Below, in pieces: positions 57,812 to 64,000 of a stretch of DNA of 64,000 nucleotides. Position 1 is the stretch's first letter. Each line of letters opens with the position of its first letter. The stretch comes from JAZKJD01 sp040384585 (GTDB taxonomy: Bacteria; Pseudomonadota; Gammaproteobacteria; Diplorickettsiales; Diplorickettsiaceae). The notes beneath the pieces were generated by a model, which was not told where the DNA came from, did not search any database, and saw nothing but the letters and a program-made list of their open reading frames with translations. Location: assembly GCA_040384585.1 (NCBI GenBank), contig JAZKJD010000015.1, positions 62,001-126,000 of the forward strand, in the 5' to 3' direction. A program made the position numbers and the translations under genes.

Positions 57812-59041
57812 ATACTAAAACGCCGTATTTTATTAGGTATCACGGGAAGTATTGCCGCCTATAAAACACCCGATTTAATTCGAAGACTTAAAGAAGAAGG
57901 CGGTGAAATTAGAGTAGTATTAACGTCGGGCGGTAAAGCCTTTGTAGCTCCTCTATCACTACAAGCTGTTTCCCAACATAAGATTTACGAACAGCTCATG
58001 GACCCTGCTGCAGAAGCAGCCATGGGTCATATTCAGTTAGCACGATGGCCTGACTGTATTTTAGTCGCTCCTGCTAGCGCAAATTTTATTGCTAAATTGG
58101 CTCATGGTTTTGCCGATGATTTGCTGAGTACGCTTTGTTTGGCATCCACTGCGCGAATTATTCTAGCGCCTGCTATGAATCAAGTTATGTGGGCAAATGT
58201 GGCGACACAAACCAATATTAATCTTCTTAAAGGCCGAGGTTGTTTGTTTTTAGGCCCTGCTGAAGGCAGCCAAGCGTGTGGTGATATAGGATTAGGTCGC
58301 ATGTTAGAACCTTCAGAAATTCTAAGGGATTTAGCAAGTGTGTTTGTAAAACCCTATTTAAAAGGGCACACTATTTTGATTACCGCAGGTCCCACTCAAG
58401 AGTGTATCGACCCTGTTCGTTATCTATCCAATCGTAGCTCAGGTAAGATGGGTTTTGCTTTGGCACAAGCTGCTATAGAGCTAGGTGCTAATGTAGCACT
58501 GATCAGCGGCCCCGTGGTAATAATGCCGCCAGATAAATGTAGATTTATTCCTGTGAAAACAGCGGCGGAGATGTTGGAAGCGGTTCAAGTTGAAATAGTA
58601 AAAAAAGATATTTTTATCAGTACCGCTGCTGTAGCGGATTATCAAATTGTGCAGCCCTATTTGCAGAAAATTAAAAAGGCAGCGAATCATTTGACTTTAC
58701 ATCTAAAGCCGACAACAGATATTTTAGCGACGGTAAGTCAAATGAATCCAAAACCGCTTATCGTTGGGTTTTCAGCAGAAACAGAGCATATATTCCAATT
58801 TTCAGAAGAAAAGCGTCTAAAAAAAGGCGCAGATTTAATGGTTGTCAATGATGTTAGTCAAGTGGGTATTGGCTTCGACAGCAATGAAAATTCAGTGACC
58901 GTCCTATCTGAAGATCCACCCGTTTATTTAGAACAGGCTCCTAAAAAGATAATTGCTCAACAATTATTAGAAATTGTCGCCAAGCACTTAGCTAAAAAGA
59001 AGCTACTTTATGACGACAAATCGTACGCCCCCTCGCGATAA
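57812..59041 (+). CDS. coaBC: bifunctional CoaBC with non-standard start codon
   Basis: Makes 4'-phosphopantetheine in CoA synthesis: CoaB joins Cys to 4'-phosphopantothenate and CoaC decarboxylates the product. The full N-terminus is present in frame (RRILLGITGSIAAYKTPDLI) but has no ATG, GTG or TTG. The frame opens only after TAA at 57794; ATA at 57812, eight bases after GAGGG, is the best start. The first ATG (57998) would remove about 62 residues including the flavin-binding segment. CoaC His is in AMGHIQLARW, the Cys in GSQACGDIG, CoaB Lys in QKIKKAAN. About 409 residues; 3' end overlaps degP. Confidence 0.88.
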   Translation: MLKRRILLGITGSIAAYKTPDLIRRLKEEGGEIRVVLTSGGKAFVAPLSLQAVSQHKIYEQLMDPAAEAAMGHIQLARWPDCILVAPASANFIAKLAHGFADDLLSTLCLASTARIILAPAMNQVMWANVATQTNINLLKGRGCLFLGPAEGSQACGDIGLGRMLEPSEILRDLASVFVKPYLKGHTILITAGPTQECIDPVRYLSNRSSGKMGFALAQAAIELGANVALISGPVVIMPPDKCRFIPVKTAAEMLEAVQVEIVKKDIFISTAAVADYQIVQPYLQKIKKAANHLTLHLKPTTDILATVSQMNPKPLIVGFSAETEHIFQFSEEKRLKKGADLMVVNDVSQVGIGFDSNENSVTVLSEDPPVYLEQAPKKIIAQQLLEIVAKHLAKKKLLYDDKSYAPSR

Positions 59042-60358
59042 TACATTGACTAATAATTCATTTTTACTTTGTTTTGCGATAGCTTGTAGTTGTGCAACAC
59101 TCGTAATAGGTGTTTGGTTGGCCGATGTTATGACATTACCCGGACGGATACCCGCGTGCCAAGCCATACTATCTTCATCGATATTCACAACTTCAAGCCC
59201 TACAAGATGTCCTTGTCCCATCACTGTTTGATCAAAATTACGTAATGCGAGTCCGTAAAGGAAAGGATTATCATGTTCTGCCGTTTGGGTATATTGTTTG
59301 GGATCAGTGAGTTTTAATTTTGTGTTTATTGTTTTTCCCTTTCGTAAAAGTTTCACGGTGACTTCATCGCCGACTCTTAACATACCGACCCTGTTTTTTA
59401 CTTGGCCAGCATTTTCTATGGATGTGTTATTAAGTGATTGGATAATATCACCGGTTTCAATGCCTGCTGTTGCGGCAGGCGAATAGGCAGGTACTTGCGA
59501 TACCAAAGCTCCACTGGCATCCGGAGGCAAATGTAGGGCTGTCGCTAAGGCTGGTGTGAGGTCTTGCACTAAAACGCCCATCAATCCACGTCGTACAGAG
59601 CCATATTCGGCTAATTGTTTCATTACGCCATGTGCCATATTAACAGGGATAGCAAAACCAATACCGATGTTACCAGCACTGATGGGATTTGATGAAAGTA
59701 TTGCCGTATTAATTCCAACTAATTGGCCTTGTAAATTAATTAATGCGCCTCCTGAATTACCTGGATTAATCGGCGCATCGGTCTGAATAAAGTTTTCATA
59801 GCCTTCTATTCCTAAACCGGTACGTTGTAGGGCAGAAACAATACCCGAAGTAACCGTTTGATTAAGACCAAAAGGATTACCAATGGCGGCAACAAAATCA
59901 CCCACTTTTAAATTATCCGAATTTCCTAAGGGGATAGCCGTTAAATGATCAGGGGTAATAATGAGTAAGGCAATGTCTGAGGCTGGATCCGCGCCTTTGA
60001 GGGTTGCTTTGAAGACGCGTCCATCGCCCAGTGTCACGGTAATAGATTTGGCTTCATGAATGACATGCGCATTGGTTAAGATATAACCATTTTTTGCATC
60101 AACAATGACACCAGAACCCATACTTTCAAAGTGGCGGGGGTATGGGTGGCCGGGTACAGGGGGAGGTAATTGATTAGCTGGAATATCGCCTTGGGCGGAC
60201 ACATTAACCACGGCCGGCATGATATTGTGCAGTACCTGGGAGATGCTGGTGTTATTAACTTTTTGAGCAACGCTGAAAGGCCAATTTGCATAGCTTGGCG
60301 AGCTAAAACCTAATAGTAGTAGTAAGCTTGCCAATAACCGGTATAATAATTTTTTCAT
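59003..60358 (-). CDS. degP: periplasmic serine endoprotease DegP/DegQ-like
   Basis: HtrA-family protease/chaperone of the envelope stress response. 451 residues. Signal peptide (RLLASLLLLLGFSSPSYA). Catalytic triad: His in LTNAHVIHEA, Asp in DPASDIALL, Ser in PINPGNSGGALIN. Two PDZ domains follow (GLMGVLVQDLTPALA from about 260; the last with GLEVVNIDEDSMAWHAGIRPG). Convergent with coaBC, overlapping by 39 bases. Whether it matches DegP or DegQ cannot be settled; the short Q-linker region favours DegQ. Confidence 0.95.
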   Translation of the reverse strand: MKKLLYRLLASLLLLLGFSSPSYANWPFSVAQKVNNTSISQVLHNIMPAVVNVSAQGDIPANQLPPPVPGHPYPRHFESMGSGVIVDAKNGYILTNAHVIHEAKSITVTLGDGRVFKATLKGADPASDIALLIITPDHLTAIPLGNSDNLKVGDFVAAIGNPFGLNQTVTSGIVSALQRTGLGIEGYENFIQTDAPINPGNSGGALINLQGQLVGINTAILSSNPISAGNIGIGFAIPVNMAHGVMKQLAEYGSVRRGLMGVLVQDLTPALATALHLPPDASGALVSQVPAYSPAATAGIETGDIIQSLNNTSIENAGQVKNRVGMLRVGDEVTVKLLRKGKTINTKLKLTDPKQYTQTAEHDNPFLYGLALRNFDQTVMGQGHLVGLEVVNIDEDSMAWHAGIRPGNVITSANQTPITSVAQLQAIAKQSKNELLVNVLSRGGVRFVVIK

Positions 60359-60459
60359 AATTTTTCTAGACGTAATCGAATGATTGCTAAGCTTAGCGTA
60401 TTTATTAGCCTTATTACAATATAAGTATACCTGAGTCTATTTTTGCTAGACATATTTTT

Positions 60460-61110
60460 ATGCGACATTATTCTTTTTGGGATCAATGGGTTTTACGATT
60501 CGATAAAATTTTACAATCCGTTAATTCTAGACCCAAAGGATTTATTCCCACGGCAACGCGTCCTAATCCTGCGGATAGTGTATCAGAAGCGGTGTTAAAT
60601 CCCAGTGAGCGCACTCATGCTGCCGGATTGATGCGTGTCAATCATGTCGGTGAGGTGTGTGCCCAGGCCTTATATCAAGGCCAGGCGATGACAGCGCATT
60701 CGTCAGAGATACAAAAAAAATTACAGGAGGCAGCCCAGGAGGAAGTCGATCACCTAACTTGGTGCCAACAACGTCTACAGGAATTGAATACGCATCCTAG
60801 CTATTTAAACCCCTTTTGGTATGGGAGCGCATTGTTAATAGGTTTAATAGCGGGTTTGCTGGGTGATAAAGTGAGTCTTGGATTTTTGGCAGTCACTGAA
60901 CGTCAAGTAGAGAAACATTTACATAAACATTTACAGCGTTTGCCGCTTAAGGATAAAAAAAGTCGTGCCATCGTCGAACAAATGCGTTTAGAAGAAATTG
61001 AGCATGCAACAACGGCTGAACGATCTGGCGCAATTCCTTTACCACTGATTATACAATGGGGTATGCAGGGCTTAGCAAAGTTTATGACGGTAGTGGCCTA
61101 TCGGATTTAG
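60460..61110 (+). CDS. coq7: 3-demethoxyubiquinol 3-hydroxylase Coq7
   Basis: Di-iron monooxygenase that adds the last hydroxyl group in aerobic ubiquinone synthesis. 216 residues. Iron ligands Glu and ExxH in MRVNHVGEVCAQALYQGQ (residues about 59-76), EEVDHLTWC, TERQVEKHL and RLEEIEHATTAER. Replaces UbiF in this organism, as in many Legionellales and pseudomonads. Works with ubiE, ubiJ and ubiB at 11.4-14.4 kb. Confidence 0.95.
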   Translation: MRHYSFWDQWVLRFDKILQSVNSRPKGFIPTATRPNPADSVSEAVLNPSERTHAAGLMRVNHVGEVCAQALYQGQAMTAHSSEIQKKLQEAAQEEVDHLTWCQQRLQELNTHPSYLNPFWYGSALLIGLIAGLLGDKVSLGFLAVTERQVEKHLHKHLQRLPLKDKKSRAIVEQMRLEEIEHATTAERSGAIPLPLIIQWGMQGLAKFMTVVAYRI

Positions 61111-61125
61111 CGCAACAAAAAGTCT

Positions 61126-62214
61126 ATGAAAATTCTGCAATCAATCAATGTCATTTTATTACAGTTTTGTGTGATAAGGTCATGCATTGTCCTCATCATT
61201 ACAGGATTATTTTGTTTTATCATTCGTATTGTTTATCAAAAAACTGCCCCGCGTTTTAATAAGCGCCCGCAATTTTTAAGTGCGACATTACTAAAAGCGC
61301 TCTATAGGCCTTTACTCATTTTTGTTGCTGTGATCGGTATTACCTATGCACTTGAATGGCTTTGTTTAGCTGGGCAGTTAGGAAATAGTAAACTATTTCA
61401 TTTCCTGCGTAATTTGTTTTTTATCGGTTTATGTGCTTGGTTTTTGTGGGATTTTGTTTCGCTGTCTAGCCAGGCCTTTCTTAAGCAAGATACCAAAAGT
61501 AAGGTGATAGATAGTACATTTGTTTATGCCATCAATCATATTGCTAAACTAGCGATTATTATTATAACGGTGTTGTCATTATTTCAATTATTGGGTTTAA
61601 GCATTGCCGGTGTATTAGCGTTTGGTGGGATGGGCGGTATCATTATTGGATTTGCCTCCAAGGATATGTTAGCGAATATTTTTGGCAGTTTAATGTTATT
61701 TTTGGATAGACCTTTTGTCATCGGTGATCAAATAGCGTTGCCTGCACTCAAGGTGCAGGGACAAGTTGAAGCTATCGGTTGGCGTGTTTGTAGAGTGCTA
61801 TCGCCTAATGGGTGCCCAGTTTATATTCCTAATGCTTTATTTTCTAATTTGCTTATAGAGAATCAATCACGAATCCAATATCGACGATTTTCTTGTTCTA
61901 TTAGTTTGCGTTATCAAGATTTATCAAAACTACCAGCGATTTTACAAGAAATTAAATCATTATTAAATAAAAATTCTGCTATTGATAAGACGCGTACTAT
62001 AAGCGTTAATTTGAATGAGTTAGCCAATTCATCATTAAATATATCGATTAATGCCTATACCAACACTATCAACAGCACCGATTTTTCGGCAGCGCAACAA
62101 GCACTTTATCTAGAGTTATTAGGCTGCATCCATCGTCATGGTGCCAAATGGGCTTTTCCTAGCAGTAATATTTTTTTAAATACAGAAGAACTAAAGTTCC
62201 CATCACAAAAATGA
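61126..62214 (+). CDS. MscS-family mechanosensitive channel
   Basis: 362 residues. Four or five membrane helices in the first 200 residues, with the pore helix SIAGVLAFGGMGGIIIGFASKDMLANIFGS (given by position about 165-194) followed by LFLDRPFVIGDQIAL, the beta domain signature of MscS. Cytoplasmic vestibule domain to the end (YIPNALFSNLLIENQSRIQYRR). Protects against hypo-osmotic shock. It starts 15 bp after coq7, so it may be co-transcribed. It ends 33 bp before rpsT (convergent). Confidence 0.92.
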   Translation: MKILQSINVILLQFCVIRSCIVLIITGLFCFIIRIVYQKTAPRFNKRPQFLSATLLKALYRPLLIFVAVIGITYALEWLCLAGQLGNSKLFHFLRNLFFIGLCAWFLWDFVSLSSQAFLKQDTKSKVIDSTFVYAINHIAKLAIIIITVLSLFQLLGLSIAGVLAFGGMGGIIIGFASKDMLANIFGSLMLFLDRPFVIGDQIALPALKVQGQVEAIGWRVCRVLSPNGCPVYIPNALFSNLLIENQSRIQYRRFSCSISLRYQDLSKLPAILQEIKSLLNKNSAIDKTRTISVNLNELANSSLNISINAYTNTINSTDFSAAQQALYLELLGCIHRHGAKWAFPSSNIFLNTEELKFPSQK

Positions 62215-62247
62215 AATAAGATGCACTCACGCAATGGCAATGCGGTG

Positions 62248-62535
62248 TTACGAAACAGCTGATGATTCAGCAGCCTGGAGTTTTCGAATCCTAGTGAGCA
62301 AGCGGCTTTTATGTCTGGCAGCTTTATTTTTATGAATAAAGCCCCTAGTTGCCATACGGTCGATAATAGGCACTGCGATTTGATAAGCGGTATCTGCTTC
62401 AACGGTTTTTCCAGCCTCGATAGCGGCTATAACGCGCTTAATATAGGTACGCGTCATAGAACGATAACTTGCATTATGCTGGCGGCTTTTTTCTGCTTGC
62501 CGTACGCGTTTTTTTGCTTGTTTTGTGTTAGCCAA
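62248..62535 (-). CDS. rpsT: 30S ribosomal protein S20
   Basis: 95-residue bS20, a primary 16S rRNA binder. Typical start ANTKQAKKRVRQAEKSRQHN and motifs MRTYIKRV-like SMTRTYIKRVIAAIEAG, RGFIHKNKAARHKSRL. Slightly longer C-terminus than E. coli (LQAAESSAVS). GGAGAATTTTC before the ATG. Confidence 0.97.
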   Translation of the reverse strand: MANTKQAKKRVRQAEKSRQHNASYRSMTRTYIKRVIAAIEAGKTVEADTAYQIAVPIIDRMATRGFIHKNKAARHKSRLLTRIRKLQAAESSAVS

Positions 62536-62620
62536 TGAAAATTCTCCTAAGCCTCTAAGCGTTTATTATCAATCACTTTTCGATAATCATGCCGATACAA
62601 CAGCTATTTGTCAATCAAGT

Positions 62621-64000
62621 TTATTCGTCTGGTTGGCTTTGTTCATTTTCAAGGTCATTGTTATCTTCGTCCTCATCATCTTCGTCGTCCATCATTAGTG
62701 TTGTTGAGGAGTTTTTGTCGCTAAGCGAGGGGAGCTTGGATTGCTCTTCAGAAGCAGGGGCTATTTGCGGTATCTCCTCTTGGGAGGTAATCGTAGGGAT
62801 AGGTGAAGTAGGGATTAAATAATAGTCTAGAAGCTGTCGTGCAATTTTCGCAGAGGGTGTTACGCTATTTTGAACAATAATGGCTAGGGCTATCGTAGGG
62901 GTTTCAACGGGGGCAAAAGCAACGAATAAGGAGTCATCACGTAGTTTTGTGGCGATGGTTTTCGTATTATAGCGCTCATTATTTTTTAAACTATACACTT
63001 GTGCTGTACCTGTTTTTCCTGCCAAAGTATAGGGTGCACCGGGGAAAAAACGTTCAGCCGTGCCGCCGGGGGCATTCACGACATGTTGCATTGCAGTGCG
63101 GATAAAGCTCAAAATAGCTTGAGGGACATCTACCGGCGTTAGTGATTTAGGTTCAATGGCTGTCACAGTGCCATCACCAGAGCGCCAACTGAGCAATACA
63201 TGTGGATGCCAGCGCGCTCCCCATTCTGCAATAGTACTCACAGCAAAAGCTAATTGTAGTGGAGTGACTAATAAGAACCCTTGACCGATTCCACAATTTA
63301 AGGTGTCACCGGGATACCAAGATTGGCCGTAGAACTTTTCTTTCCATTGAGGATTAGGAAGTATACCGCCTCCTTCATTGGGCAGATCAATACCGATGGG
63401 GCTGCCAAAGCCAAATCGTTTAAGGCTGGTATAAATCCGATTAATACCCATACGCATACTTAGATTATAAAAATAAATATCCGAAGAAACCGTTAACGCT
63501 TGGAGTAGATTGACGTGGCCATAGGCATGGCGTCGAAAGTTATGATAAACCCGTCCTCTACCATTTATTTGAAACTCACCCGTATCATAAATCGTAAAAG
63601 AGGGCGTGGTAACCCTATCCATTAATGCACCAATACTGATAAAAGGCTTAATCGTAGAACCAGGATGATAAGAGCCGCGCAATGCTCGATTATATAAAGG
63701 GTTTCCTGCTGCGTTTTTTAGGGCATTATAATCGGTTTGTTTAATTCCACTCACAAAGAGATTAGGATCAAAGCTAGGGCTACTGACAAAGGCTAAAATT
63801 TCCCCATTACGCGGATCGAGTGCAACGATAGCCCCTTTTTGTTGGCCTAATGCCTGAAGGGCTAATTCTTGTAAACCACTATCAATCGTTAATCTGAGGC
63901 TTCTACCTGAAATAGGTTGAGTTTGCTTTAGAATGCGTACGACCTGACCATGCACGTTAGTTTCAACTTGTTGATAGCCTACCGTACCATGAAGTTGTGC
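62621..64000 (-). CDS. mrdA: peptidoglycan D,D-transpeptidase MrdA (PBP2), 5' end outside window
   Basis: Transpeptidase of the elongasome, essential for rod shape. The last 459 residues are present; the frame is open to the window edge (QLHGTVGYQQVETNVHGQVV). Active site: SxxK in HPGSTIKPF, SxD in TVSSDIYFYNLS, KTG in LAGKTGTAQV. Seen also LTIDSGLQELALQALG and DPRNGEILAFVSSPSFDPN. After the transpeptidase domain there is an unusual tail of about 40 residues that is strongly acidic (MMDDEDDEDEDNNDLENEQ), not seen in E. coli PBP2. rodA would be expected nearby but is not in view. Confidence 0.95.
   Translation of the reverse strand, partial: AQLHGTVGYQQVETNVHGQVVRILKQTQPISGRSLRLTIDSGLQELALQALGQQKGAIVALDPRNGEILAFVSSPSFDPNLFVSGIKQTDYNALKNAAGNPLYNRALRGSYHPGSTIKPFISIGALMDRVTTPSFTIYDTGEFQINGRGRVYHNFRRHAYGHVNLLQALTVSSDIYFYNLSMRMGINRIYTSLKRFGFGSPIGIDLPNEGGGILPNPQWKEKFYGQSWYPGDTLNCGIGQGFLLVTPLQLAFAVSTIAEWGARWHPHVLLSWRSGDGTVTAIEPKSLTPVDVPQAILSFIRTAMQHVVNAPGGTAERFFPGAPYTLAGKTGTAQVYSLKNNERYNTKTIATKLRDDSLFVAFAPVETPTIALAIIVQNSVTPSAKIARQLLDYYLIPTSPIPTITSQEEIPQIAPASEEQSKLPSLSDKNSSTTLMMDDEDDEDEDNNDLENEQSQPDE

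Overview
The window looks like a chromosome segment of a gammaproteobacterium of the order Legionellales, most like the Coxiellaceae (Rickettsiella/Diplorickettsia-type host-associated bacteria). This is inferred from gene order (atpD-atpC-glmU, ubiE-ubiJ-ubiB-tatA/tatC, kdsD-lptC-lptA-lptB), AT-rich codon use, LbtU-like porins, ankyrin-repeat and other effector-like proteins, Rpn-type nucleases and a very high load of small palindromic repeats. No rRNA, tRNA, prophage, complete insertion sequence or CRISPR array was seen.

Layout. 0-3.3 kb: end of the ATP synthase operon and glmU. 3.3-7.2 kb: small accessory genes (DUF29, a J-like/ankyrin protein, an orphan, an AmiD-like amidase, a Host_attach-family protein). 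7.2-10.4 kb: periplasmic Cu/Zn SOD, BipA, a hypothetical. 10.4-17.9 kb: orphan proteins around ubiquinone genes (ubiE, ubiJ, ubiB), Tat translocase genes (tatA, tatC, no tatB), a lone receiver domain and an ankyrin protein. 17.9-24.1 kb: truncated Rpn gene, type IV pilin, sppA, clpB, intact Rpn gene. 24.3-28.6 kb: purB, hpf and a 724-residue effector-like protein with a PPPPY motif. 28.8-31.8 kb: LPS transport and Kdo genes (lptB, lptA, lptC, kdsD; kdsC is missing). 31.8-39.2 kb: NitT/TauT-type ABC ATPase and double permease, OPT transporter, engB, dihaem cytochrome c, small coiled-coil membrane protein. 39.4-45.8 kb: TPR-methyltransferase, sixA, hspQ, xthA, CDF transporter, TusA-like and PP-loop sulfur proteins, an exported orphan. 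45.9-49.3 kb: trans-sulfuration enzyme, argD-like aminotransferase, sodB, grxD. 49.3-57.8 kb: surface region with two tandem near-identical porins, an inverse-autotransporter adhesin, TerC and a third porin-like protein. 57.8-64 kb: coaBC, degP, coq7, mscS, rpsT and the 3' part of mrdA (PBP2).

The most striking content is not a protein system but the repeats. At least seven families of short palindromic elements (called A to G here) sit in almost every larger gap. Family A can be shown to be mobile: five copies are flanked by 7/9 to 9/9 matching 9-bp direct repeats, and two copies are nested inside other palindromes. Their helices change in a compensatory way between copies while a GGC-GTAA-GCC hairpin tip and an AGG bulge stay constant, so a folded DNA or RNA form may be under selection. 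A family B element lies in frame inside lptA, just after the signal peptide, as Rickettsia palindromic elements do in Rickettsia genes. Family C fragments supply stop and start codons to neighbouring genes. Other points of note are a structured 400-nt leader before the first porin and an intact coaBC that lacks a normal start codon.
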